A stretch of 13,802 nucleotides of DNA from Crenothrix polyspora (GTDB lineage: Bacteria; Pseudomonadota; Gammaproteobacteria; Methylococcales; Methylomonadaceae). The stretch is from NCBI GenBank assembly GCA_945903675.1, contig CAMDOP010000057.1, positions 1 to 13,802 of the forward strand. Direction: 5' to 3'. The position numbers and the translations under genes were made by a program. Below, piece by piece: positions 1-5,824 of the stretch; position 1 is the first letter of the stretch, and every line of letters starts with the position of its first letter. The notes under the pieces were generated by a model. That model had not been told where the DNA came from, did not search any database, and saw only the letters and a list, made by a program, of their open reading frames with translations.

Positions 1-2
1 TG

Positions 3-353
3 CCGCCTAAACTATTAAGTGATGATAAAAAGAATATTGTTATCCGGCCTTTAGCCTATATGCGTGAAAAAGATATAGAGCGTTACGCAGCATTTAGAGA
101 TTACCCTATTATTCCTTGTAACTTATGTGGCTCTCAGATTAACTTGCAAAGACAAGCCATGAAGATGATGTTATCGACTTGGGATAAACAGTTTCCTGGA
201 CGCTTAGAAACGATCTTTACCAGCTTGCAAAATGTTTCGCCTTCACAGTTGGCGGATAGACAGTTATTTGATTTCGCGGGCTTAATGCGAGGTGAGTCTA
301 TACCAGAAACACTCATTGAAGAACATGCGGGTTTAGATGTATTAGCCATGTAA
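3..353 (+). CDS. ttcA: tRNA 2-thiocytidine(32) synthetase TtcA, C-terminal part
   Basis: This is the 3' end of ttcA; the reading frame is open from base 3 and the 5' part lies outside the window. About 116 codons remain of a protein usually near 300 residues. TtcA is an ATP-dependent PP-loop enzyme that uses an iron-sulfur cluster to thiolate cytidine 32 in the anticodon loop of some tRNAs. What is visible is the family's C-terminal block: IRPLAYMREKDIERYA, then IIPCNLCGSQ, then NLQRQAMKMML, PGRLETIF and a closing NVSPSQLAD region. The CNLC pair should hold the third cysteine ligand of the cluster. The PP-loop itself is off the window. The ATG at 60 is an internal methionine, not the start. 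The rnd gene follows 60 bp downstream on the same strand. Identification is firm because the conserved C-terminal blocks match closely. Confidence 0.93.
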   Translation, partial: PPKLLSDDKKNIVIRPLAYMREKDIERYAAFRDYPIIPCNLCGSQINLQRQAMKMMLSTWDKQFPGRLETIFTSLQNVSPSQLADRQLFDFAGLMRGESIPETLIEEHAGLDVLAM

Positions 354-388
354 TTCATGCATGAACCATGCTTCTCTTAATGTCCGGC

Positions 389-394
389 TATAAT
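389..394 (+). promoter_or_regulatory. Candidate -10 box upstream of rnd
   Basis: A perfect TATAAT lies 19 bp before the rnd start, in the ttcA-rnd gap. No convincing -35 hexamer sits 16-18 bp upstream, so this is only a possible promoter. A 12-bp palindrome TTCATGCATGAA (354-365) starts directly after the ttcA stop codon. No Shine-Dalgarno sequence is visible before the rnd ATG. Confidence 0.3.
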
Positions 395-413
395 ACTACC
401 TGCTTCTAAATTT

Positions 414-1577
414 ATGACACCCATCCAATATATAGATACGCCTGAGCAACTGGTTACACTTTGTGCGCAGATTAGACAAGAATCTTGGTTAGCACTGGAT
501 ACTGAGTTTTTACGCGAAAAAACTTATTATCCTAAATTTTGTTTGCTACAAATTGCCACACCTGAATGGGTGGCTTGCATAGATCCTATCGCTTTGTCTG
601 ATATGAGTGAGCTCTATGAAGCGTTAGAAAATCCCGCTATCGTCAAAGTTTTTCATTCTTGTCGGCAAGATTTAGAAATATTTCATCAAGCCACCGGTAA
701 ATTACCTGGACCCATTTTTGATACCCAAATAGCAGCCCCTTTATTAGGTTTTCAAGATAATCCAGGCTATGCCATGCTGGTGTCTAGCTTATTAAGTATT
801 AATTTAAATAAAGCTCATACTCGAGCAGATTGGAGTAAACGCCCTTTAACCGAAGCAGAAATTGAATATGCGGCGGATGATGTGATTTATCTATGTCAGA
901 TATATCAAATCATGTTAAAGAAGTTAACCGAATTAGGACGTATTGATTGGTTAAAACAAGACTTTGCCGAATTGACGAATCCTGCGCAATATGTGGTTGA
1001 GCCTGAAAAAGCTTGGCTTAGAATTAAAGGCAAAAACAAACTGACGGGTAAACAATTATCTATTATTCAAACCTTAGCGCAATGGCGAGAAAAAACCGCA
1101 CAAGCTGAAGATAGACCTAAAAGTTGGTTGTTACGTGATGAGTTATTATTTGATTTAGCTAAATTACAGCCTGAAACGGTTGAAGACTTAGCCAATGTTC
1201 GCGGACTTAATGAGCGCGCCTTAAATCGTTATGGCAAAGAACTGTGTTCATTAATTAGTGCAGCTAAGGTGAGTCCGCCGCTACCTTTAAATGAAAAAGA
1301 TAGGTCGGCAAAAAAAACACAGCAACAAGAAGCCATTTTAGATATTTTAACCGCCTTGGTACGCATACGAGCCGAAGAAAATGCACTTAATCCCACCATA
1401 CTGGCTACGCGTAAGGATTTGGAAGTCTTGATGTTTAATGAAGATGAAGAATGCTTGTTATTACACGGTTGGCGCTACAGCATGGCTGGCAAAGAATTGT
1501 TGGGTCTATTAAAAGGTGAGTTTCTGTTAGGTATAGAAGCAGAGCGCTTGGCTATAATTGAAAATAAAGCAACGTAG
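414..1577 (+). CDS. rnd: Ribonuclease D
   Basis: RNase D is a 3'-5' exoribonuclease that trims tRNA precursors and other small structured RNAs in the cytoplasm. The 387-residue protein has the usual family length. The DEDDy exonuclease domain occupies about residues 1-170: DTEFLR supplies D29 and E31, HSCRQDLEIF supplies D86, and YAADDVIYL supplies Y152 and D156. RADWSKRPL at about 137-145 is also typical. An HRDC domain follows at about 212-281 (from LTGKQLSIIQTLAQWRE to YGKELCSLI), and a second, weaker HRDC-like helical region fills the C-terminus. The ATG at 414 gives the expected N-terminus just before the first motif, although no ribosome-binding site is visible. The stop codon TAG at 1575-1577 lies inside the first bases of a palindromic repeat, so the last residues may have been set by a repeat insertion. 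Enzyme identity is secure. Confidence 0.95.
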   Translation: MTPIQYIDTPEQLVTLCAQIRQESWLALDTEFLREKTYYPKFCLLQIATPEWVACIDPIALSDMSELYEALENPAIVKVFHSCRQDLEIFHQATGKLPGPIFDTQIAAPLLGFQDNPGYAMLVSSLLSINLNKAHTRADWSKRPLTEAEIEYAADDVIYLCQIYQIMLKKLTELGRIDWLKQDFAELTNPAQYVVEPEKAWLRIKGKNKLTGKQLSIIQTLAQWREKTAQAEDRPKSWLLRDELLFDLAKLQPETVEDLANVRGLNERALNRYGKELCSLISAAKVSPPLPLNEKDRSAKKTQQQEAILDILTALVRIRAEENALNPTILATRKDLEVLMFNEDEECLLLHGWRYSMAGKELLGLLKGEFLLGIEAERLAIIENKAT

Positions 1578-1655
1578 GTTGGGCTAACGGCTCTATCGTT
1601 AACCCAACAATCGACCGTCAATGTTGGGTTGCGAAAAGCACGCAGCCCAACCTAC
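1574..1655. repeat. 82-bp nested palindromic repeat (family C, copy 1)
   Basis: The outer arms are a perfect 12-bp inverted repeat, GTAGGTTGGGCT at 1574-1585 and AGCCCAACCTAC at 1644-1655. A perfect 9-bp inner pair, AACCCAACA (1601-1609) and TGTTGGGTT (1622-1630), nests inside. A related 80-bp copy with the same architecture lies at 12225-12304; both share a core of the form CT-TATCGTT--CCCA. The size and nested arms suggest a non-autonomous, MITE- or REP-like element. The left end provides the rnd stop codon. Confidence 0.8.
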
Positions 1656-1712
1656 CCAAGTTCTTTTGTCATAAGATAATGCCCCATCTCTCCGCTGTTT
1701 GTTGATGTCTTC

Positions 1713-4052
1713 ATGAAAGTTATACTCACCGAAAAACCCTCAGTCGCTAGAGATATCGCCCACTGCCTCAATATTAATCAAAAACGTGATGGTTATTTTG
1801 AGGGTAATGGCTATCAAATTACGTGGGCCTTTGGGCATTTAGTTGAACTTAAAGAGCCCGATGAATATCGCCAGGAATGGAAACGTTGGTCCTTAGACGC
1901 CTTGCCGATGATACCCGAGCCGTTTGGCTTAAAAGCACGCGGTGATGAGTCCGCGCAAAAACAACTCAATATTATTAAGCGCTTATTTTTGCCTGCTGAT
2001 GAAATCATCTGTGCGACCGATGCCGGAAGGGAAGGGGAGTTAATTTTTCGTTATATCTTATCGTGGGCTGAGTGCTTAGAAAAACCTATTAAACGTTTAT
2101 GGATTAGCTCCTTAACAGATGAAGCCATCCAAAAAGGCTTTGGCCAATTACAGCTGGGTAGTGCCTATGAAGGTCTTTACCGTGCCGCAAAGTGTCGTAG
2201 TGAATCTGATTGGATTGTTGGTTTAAATGCCACGCGTTTGTATACACTTAAGTTTGGTCAATATGGAAGTTTATGGACTATTGGTCGCGTACAAACACCG
2301 GTGCTTGCACTGATAGTGCAAAAAGATTTAGAAATTGCTCAGTTTGTCCCTAAAGATTTCTGGGAATTATATACCCTGTATCGAGCCGTTGATTTCCAGT
2401 ATGTCGGTGGTCGTTTTGAGCAACAAGCAGAGGCTGATAGTTTATTAAAGCAAATAGAGCCGCATCCGCTTGAAATAACATCGGTTAAAGGTAAGCGCGA
2501 GACCGTTCATCCACCGTTACTCTACGATTTAACTGAATTACAAAAAGATCTAAACATTCGCTATGGTTTGACAGCCGATCAAACCTTAACGCTCACACAG
2601 CAGTTGTACGAAAAAAAACACGTCACCTATCCTCGTACTGATAGTCGCTGCTTAACGCTAGACATGAAGCCCAGCATCAAACCTTTGTTGGAGAAGTTGC
2701 GTCAAACCTTTAGCAAGCAGATAGCACCATTAAATCTGGATAGCTTAGATCTTAGTAAACGTTATTTTAATGATGCCAAGGTTACAGATCACCATGCCAT
2801 CATACCAACCACCACGCTGCCCAATAACTTGAGCGCCGATGAAGCGAAAGTCTATGACGCCATCGTGTTAAGATTTATCGCCGCCTTTTATCCACCGTGT
2901 TTAAAGCAGATCACCACGGTCTTAGCCGCAGTACAGAAAACCAAATTTAAGGCCGCAGGTACCGTCATCGAAGCAGAAGGTTGGCAGGTCTTATATAAAA
3001 ACACAGCACCTAGTTCAGCCTCTAAAGCTGAGGATGTAAAATTATTGCCAGTATTTACGGTAGGCGAAACCGGCGCTCATCAACCCCATATTAGCCAAGG
3101 TAAAACGTCTGCGCCCAAAGCTTATAATGAAGCGAGTTTATTAGGCATCATGGAGTCAGCCGGAAAAACCTGTGACGATGAGCAGCTTAAAGCAGCCCTA
3201 AAGGAAAAAGGTTTAGGTACTCCTGCTACGCGAGCATCTATTATTGAAGGTCTGATTAAACGCAATTATATTCAACGCCAAAAAAAGTTAATCTTGTCTA
3301 CGGAATCAGGTCGGCACTTGATAGCTATTATCGCCGATGACCGTTTGAAGTCTGCGGCCATGACCGGTGAATGGGAAGCTAAGCTAAAGAAAATAGAACA
3401 GAATGCTTATGATCCTGATCAATTTATGGCGGAGATTATTCAGTTTACCCAGCAATTAAAAGACGCCTCTGAAAAATTGCTTTATGACGATAGTCAGTTA
3501 GGCGAGTGTCCACGTTGTCAGCAGCCGATTATTGAAGGTCGACAAGCTTATGGCTGTAGTCAATGGAAAGCCGGTTGCCAATATGTGTTATCGAAACAAC
3601 ACTATGGCGTGACTATTACTCGTGACATGGCCAGCCAACTCCTACAAATGGGTCGTACCCTAAAGGCCTATCTACTCAAAGTTGATAAGGACAGCTTTGC
3701 CGCGCAACTTATTTTGCAGCCTTCAGGCGAGCTAATCTTTAACAAATTACAAAATCAGCCAGTGCAACAACTCAGTTCAGTATTAGCCGATTGCCCCTTG
3801 TGTAACGGTAAAATTATTGAAACCAGCAAAGCCTATAGTTGCAGCGAATGGCGTAATGGATGTAAGGCGGTCATCTGGAAAGTTATTGCCCATAAAGCCA
3901 TCACAGAAGAATTAGCGCTTAAATTACTCACTGAGGGTGAAACAGGTCTGTTGAAAGGTTTTAAATCCACTAAAGATACAGAGTTTGATGCCAACTTAAA
4001 GCTCGTTAATGGCAAGGTGGAAATGGATTTTAATTTGTCAGCAGGGGCATGA
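1713..4052 (+). CDS. topB: DNA topoisomerase III (type IA), long form
   Basis: This type IA topoisomerase cuts one DNA strand through a 5'-phosphotyrosine and decatenates or relaxes DNA. The TOPRIM domain starts at once (MKVILTEKPS, catalytic E7) and has the acidic motif ATDAGREGE with D103, E107 and E109. GRVQTP at 191-196 is conserved, and VTYPRTDSR gives active-site Tyr306. The C-terminus has two copies of a zinc-ribbon-like repeat (Toprim_Crpt type) starting near residues 597 and 692. Each has a CPxC pair and a GC-containing YGCSxW or YSCSEW motif, and the second ends in LLKGFKS and KVEMDF. At 779 residues it is longer than E. coli TopB (about 650). From memory, the TDAGREGE motif and these repeats resemble TopB of Firmicutes and of integrative elements more than enterobacterial TopB (GDPDREGQ). 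No clear ribosome-binding site precedes the ATG. No conjugation gene is adjacent. Confidence 0.93.
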   Translation: MKVILTEKPSVARDIAHCLNINQKRDGYFEGNGYQITWAFGHLVELKEPDEYRQEWKRWSLDALPMIPEPFGLKARGDESAQKQLNIIKRLFLPADEIICATDAGREGELIFRYILSWAECLEKPIKRLWISSLTDEAIQKGFGQLQLGSAYEGLYRAAKCRSESDWIVGLNATRLYTLKFGQYGSLWTIGRVQTPVLALIVQKDLEIAQFVPKDFWELYTLYRAVDFQYVGGRFEQQAEADSLLKQIEPHPLEITSVKGKRETVHPPLLYDLTELQKDLNIRYGLTADQTLTLTQQLYEKKHVTYPRTDSRCLTLDMKPSIKPLLEKLRQTFSKQIAPLNLDSLDLSKRYFNDAKVTDHHAIIPTTTLPNNLSADEAKVYDAIVLRFIAAFYPPCLKQITTVLAAVQKTKFKAAGTVIEAEGWQVLYKNTAPSSASKAEDVKLLPVFTVGETGAHQPHISQGKTSAPKAYNEASLLGIMESAGKTCDDEQLKAALKEKGLGTPATRASIIEGLIKRNYIQRQKKLILSTESGRHLIAIIADDRLKSAAMTGEWEAKLKKIEQNAYDPDQFMAEIIQFTQQLKDASEKLLYDDSQLGECPRCQQPIIEGRQAYGCSQWKAGCQYVLSKQHYGVTITRDMASQLLQMGRTLKAYLLKVDKDSFAAQLILQPSGELIFNKLQNQPVQQLSSVLADCPLCNGKIIETSKAYSCSEWRNGCKAVIWKVIAHKAITEELALKLLTEGETGLLKGFKSTKDTEFDANLKLVNGKVEMDFNLSAGA

Positions 4053-4060
4053 GCTCCGCG

Positions 4061-4114
4061 CCATTAAGTTAAGTTATCCTGTGTTTGGGTCAACAGCTAT
4101 AGCTGTTTTAAAAT
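4061..4114. repeat. Interspersed repeat family A, copy 1
   Basis: This copy begins CCATTAAGTTAAGTTA, then GTGTTTGGG, then a small palindrome CAGCTATAGCTG followed by TTTTAAAA. The copy at 5143-5202 has the same order (CCATTAA, AAGTTA, GTGTTTGG, CAGCT--AGCTG, TTTTAAAA), and the copy at 12133-12192 shares the second half. It lies 8 bp after the topB stop codon. Confidence 0.65.
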
Positions 4115-4123
4115 GCACCGAAG

Positions 4124-4230
4124 CGGGACGGGACTTGTAACTCCGTCCTTAATGTTTAGGGTTTCGAAGGTATTGAAGGTATTGAAGCATCAAAACGTTT
4201 CGATTGGGGTTGCAAACCCCGATCGGCACG
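4124..4230. repeat. Two-hairpin repeat family B, copy 1
   Basis: Two palindromes are joined by a spacer. The first pairs GGACGG (about 4126) with CCGTCC (4143-4148). The spacer starts GGTTTCGAAGG and ends AAACGTTTCG, with a tandem duplication of AGGTATTGA at about 4168-4185. The second palindrome is CGATTGGGGTT, GCA, AACCCCGATCG at 4201-4225, with one G-T pair. The same order of parts recurs at 5659-5757, and the right end alone recurs near 5234-5251. It resembles REP/BIME-type mosaic elements. Confidence 0.7.
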
Positions 4231-4260
4231 AAGTAGTAATGACAATTAAACCCTCATGTA

Positions 4261-4289
4261 TTGACGTTAGCTATACGTTGCCGTAGCAT
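4261..4289 (+). promoter_or_regulatory. Probable promoter and operator of the toxin-antitoxin pair
   Basis: TTGACG at 4261-4266 and TAGCAT at 4284-4289 are separated by 17 bp, a good sigma-70 layout. Between them lies an imperfect inverted repeat (GCTATACG and CCGTAGC, about 4270-4287). That placement suits autorepression by the ribbon-helix-helix antitoxin, as is usual for this family. The operator role is inferred. Confidence 0.5.
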
Positions 4290-4312
4290 TTATAAGTCTT
4301 TTGTGTATTCAT

Positions 4313-4320
4313 TAAGGAGG
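4313..4320 (+). promoter_or_regulatory. Strong Shine-Dalgarno site of the antitoxin gene
   Basis: TAAGGAGG is complementary to the 16S rRNA 3' end over eight bases and lies 5 bp before the antitoxin ATG at 4326. It is the strongest ribosome-binding site seen in the window. The overlapping toxin gene has nothing comparable, which fits higher antitoxin production. Confidence 0.75.
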
Positions 4321-4325
4321 AATTT

Positions 4326-4598
4326 ATGCGTAATGCTGCTATCAATTTACGTGCGTTGGCTGAGCAACGTGATCTCATTGACTACGCCGCGCAATTATTG
4401 GGAAAAAACCGATCAGATTTTATGCTGGAAGCCGCCTGTGATAAAGCGCAGACCATCGTGCTTGACCAAGTCTTTTTTAGTTTAGATGATAATAAGTACC
4501 AACAGTTTATAGCCATGCTTGATGCACCACCAGCCCATAACATTGGGCTAGAACGGCTCATGGCTGTCAAAGCGCCGTGGGATGTAGGCAAAGAATGA
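4326..4598 (+). CDS. DUF1778 (TacA-type) antitoxin
   Basis: This 90-residue protein is the antitoxin partner of the GNAT toxin that follows. The N-terminal half (about 4-48: AINLRALAEQRDLIDYAAQLLGKNRSDFMLEAA) has the form of a DUF1778 ribbon-helix-helix DNA-binding domain. The C-terminal half (about 55-88, FFSLDDNKYQQFIAMLDAPP to VKAPWD) is the typical acidic and proline-bearing tail that wraps around and blocks the toxin. The start at 4326 is fixed by the strong ribosome-binding site. Its stop codon overlaps the toxin start as ATGA (4595-4598), indicating translational coupling. The upstream promoter contains an imperfect palindrome suitable for autorepression. The family assignment is confident; the symbol tacA is not given because orthology to the Salmonella protein is not shown. 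Confidence 0.9.
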   Translation: MRNAAINLRALAEQRDLIDYAAQLLGKNRSDFMLEAACDKAQTIVLDQVFFSLDDNKYQQFIAMLDAPPAHNIGLERLMAVKAPWDVGKE

Positions 4599-5083
4599 GT
4601 CTTCAGTTTAATGCCCCTGAGCCACTTGATAAGAGTCACCAACTAGATAAGTTTCAATGTGGTGAACACTTGCTAGATGATTGGCTTAAACGAAGGGCTT
4701 TGGCTAATCAAGTCAGTGGGGCTAGTAGAACATTTGTGGTGACCGATCAGAGCAACCAAGTGCTAGGTTATTACGCTATGGCGGCGGGTGCAGTCGCTCA
4801 TCAAATGGCGACTAGTGCTGTTCGGCGTAATATGCCTGATCCAGTCCCCGTGATGGTTTTAGCGCGGCTTGCTGTGTCTACACAGGCACAGGGGCTGAAG
4901 TTGGGAGGCTCTCTTTTGCAAGATGCAGTTAAGCGGGCTTTGATGGTTTCTCAAAATACAGGTGTTAGAGCGATACTTGTGCCGGCATTGAATGACCAAG
5001 CTAAAATGTTTTATGAATATTATGGTTTCCAAGTATCACCTGCGAATCCACTGATACTTATGCTCCGCCTTTATCAGTCATAA
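4595..5083 (+). CDS. GNAT-family acetyltransferase toxin (TacT/AtaT type)
   Basis: Toxins of this family acetylate the amino group of aminoacyl-tRNAs with acetyl-CoA and so block translation. The preferred start is the ATG at 4595, overlapping the antitoxin stop by 4 bp, giving 162 residues. An upstream in-frame GTG at 4577 would add six residues but sits inside the antitoxin gene. Visible family signatures are LDKFQCGEHLLDDWLKRRA (17-35), the strand VLARLAVS (88-95), the acetyl-CoA loop at 99-104, and MFYEYYGF (138-144), whose Tyr140 matches the position of the catalytic tyrosine reported for TacT. The acetyl-CoA loop reads QGLKLG, where the family pattern Q/R-x-x-G-x-G/A expects glycine at the fourth position. 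The gene is full length and otherwise looks intact. The tRNA target cannot be read from the sequence. Confidence 0.9.
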   Translation: MSLQFNAPEPLDKSHQLDKFQCGEHLLDDWLKRRALANQVSGASRTFVVTDQSNQVLGYYAMAAGAVAHQMATSAVRRNMPDPVPVMVLARLAVSTQAQGLKLGGSLLQDAVKRALMVSQNTGVRAILVPALNDQAKMFYEYYGFQVSPANPLILMLRLYQS

Positions 5084-5142
5084 AAAACTATCTTTTTGTC
5101 GAGAACGAATACCTTCCGCTGCGTTTATCGAGGCTACTTGCT

Positions 5143-5202
5143 ACCATTAAATGAAGTTAACGTGTGTTTGGAGTAAAACAGCTTCAGCTGTTTTAAAAAG
5201 CA
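5143..5202. repeat. Interspersed repeat family A, copy 2
   Basis: It starts CCATTAAATGAAGTTA, then GTGTTTGGAGT, and has a perfect palindrome AAAACAGCTTCAGCTGTTTT apart from its two central bases (about 5176-5195). It is a direct-orientation relative of the copy at 4061 and shares TTTGGAGTAAAAC with the copy at 12133. Degenerate sequence related to the right arm (GCTGAA, GCTCAA) continues to about 5225. Confidence 0.7.
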
Positions 5203-5233
5203 GAGCTGAATTATACGCTCAATTAACAAAAGT

Positions 5234-5251
5234 CAAACCCCGATCGGCATC
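5234..5251. repeat. Right-end fragment of repeat family B (copy 2)
   Basis: Only CAAACCCCGATCGGCATCG and a few flanking bases of the family B right palindrome remain. It stands downstream of a family A copy in the same order and orientation as at 4061-4230. The rest of 5252-5310 shows no feature I can name. Confidence 0.55.
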
Positions 5252-5310
5252 GATATGCAGATACGGAGCACACGATTTTAAATCTATGGGGATTTTTTGT
5301 TTATGATTAG

Positions 5311-5319
5311 TGGTAGAAT
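5311..5319 (+). promoter_or_regulatory. Candidate extended -10 promoter of the small membrane genes
   Basis: TGGTAGAAT fits an extended -10 element (TGn plus TAGAAT) 22 bp before the ATG at 5342. No good -35 hexamer is visible at the right distance, so confidence is limited. Confidence 0.35.
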
Positions 5320-5341
5320 TGCTTAAACATAATTTAGAGCA

Positions 5342-5578
5342 ATGGTTATGGCAAAGATTGATGAAATTAAAGAGTCATTAAATACATTGAGAACAGCATT
5401 GAGTTTATTAAGTGCATTTCTTATTGCTACTGGTGGTGCATTAGGTACGCTATTTAAAAGTGGTGATATTAGTGTGTTATTTTGGATGTGTGTGTTTTTT
5501 ATGATGTTGTTTATTTTTGCTGGTTTTGTAGTCATAAGTAAAATTAAGCAAAAAACAAAAGAAATAGGAGAGTTATGA
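5342..5578 (+). CDS. Small two-helix membrane protein, unknown function
   Basis: This 78-residue protein is not assigned to any named family. The N-terminus (MAKIDEIKESLNTLRTAL) is a charged, probably amphipathic helix. Two hydrophobic stretches follow, about residues 20-37 (LSLLSAFLIATGGALGTLF) and 44-65 (VLFWMCVFFMMLFIFAGFVVI), then a basic tail KIKQKTKEIGEL. This suggests an inner-membrane hairpin with both ends in the cytoplasm. The ATG at 5342 or the one at 5348 could be the start; AGAG lies close upstream of both. The stop codon overlaps the ATG of a second, 25-residue membrane ORF. From memory, short proteins with an N-terminal KxDEIKE and a C-terminal KIKELxxL are annotated as hypothetical in several AT-rich Proteobacteria; I could not check this. 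It lies between two repeat clusters, next to a toxin-antitoxin pair. Confidence 0.7.
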   Translation: MVMAKIDEIKESLNTLRTALSLLSAFLIATGGALGTLFKSGDISVLFWMCVFFMMLFIFAGFVVISKIKQKTKEIGEL

Positions 5579-5652
5579 TGGCTATTTTTGCAATGTTAGT
5601 TATAGGTATCGGCATATTTTTAATGTTTATGTATTTATCAAAAACGGGGTAG
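5575..5652 (+). CDS. 25-residue single-helix membrane peptide, unknown function
   Basis: A short ORF begins ATGATGGCT at 5575 and ends TAG at 5650-5652, encoding 25 residues. The product is almost all transmembrane: MMAIFAMLVIGIGIFLMF is followed by MYLSKTG. Its first ATG overlaps the TGA of the preceding gene (ATGA), and GGAG at about 5567-5570 lies 7 bp before the second ATG at 5578. Overlap, ribosome-binding site and a clean hydrophobic product together support a real, translationally coupled gene. Length alone would make it easy for annotation to miss. It could be a partner subunit of the preceding membrane protein, a regulator, or a type I toxin-like peptide. None of these is shown. Confidence 0.55.
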   Translation: MMAIFAMLVIGIGIFLMFMYLSKTG

Positions 5653-5658
5653 AAATAC

Positions 5659-5697
5659 AACGTAAAGAACGGGGTTTATAACCCCGTTCTTTACGTT
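5659..5697. repeat. Perfect 18-bp hairpin (left half of family B, copy 3)
   Basis: AACGTAAAGAACGGGGTT (5659-5676) pairs without mismatch with AACCCCGTTCTTTACGTT (5680-5697) around the loop TAT. It begins 6 bp after the stop of the 25-residue ORF and could end that transcript, but no T-run follows on either strand. Its position in the composite repeat matches the GGACGG/CCGTCC palindrome of copy 1. Confidence 0.8.
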
Positions 5698-5700
5698 GAA

Positions 5701-5757
5701 GGTTTCGAAGTTATTGATGATCTAAACGTTTCGGTCGGGGTTGCAAACCCCGACCGG
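5701..5757. repeat. Family B spacer and right hairpin, copy 3
   Basis: The spacer GGTTTCGAAG to AAACGTTTCG matches that of copy 1 at 4160-4201. The right palindrome CGGTCGGGGTT, GCA, AACCCCGACCG (5732-5756) is an 11-bp perfect stem. It differs from copy 1 by compensating changes that keep the pairing, so the stem seems to be maintained. Confidence 0.75.
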
Positions 5758-5779
5758 CATCGTGAAGACCATCCATGGT

Positions 5780-5814
5780 TACGACTTCCCAGCAGTTCTA
5801 GCAGGGAAGTCGTA
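5780..5814. terminator. Hairpin downstream of fghA, possible terminator
   Basis: TACGACTTCCC (5780-5790) and GGGAAGTCGTA (5804-5814) form an 11-bp perfect inverted repeat with a 13-nt loop, 10 bp beyond the fghA stop. No T-run follows in the fghA direction, so rho-independent termination is uncertain. It could also block 3' exonucleases or be another repeat. Confidence 0.4.
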
Positions 5815-5824
5815 TGATGACTAT

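Noticed and set aside
60..353. Complete small gene starting at the ATG at 60
   Set aside because: The reading frame is open upstream to base 3 with TtcA sequence, so the ATG is internal to ttcA.
4577..4594. Upstream GTG start adding six residues to the GNAT toxin
   Set aside because: The ATG at 4595 gives the usual ATGA overlap with the antitoxin stop and the typical N-terminus of the family.
4382..4642. 86-codon minus-strand ORF across the antitoxin gene
   Set aside because: It is antisense to a confident coding region and has no recognisable domain or ribosome-binding site.
4061..5757. CRISPR array
   Set aside because: The repeats are palindromic, irregularly spaced, of variable length and separated by genes rather than by uniform spacers; no cas genes are present.
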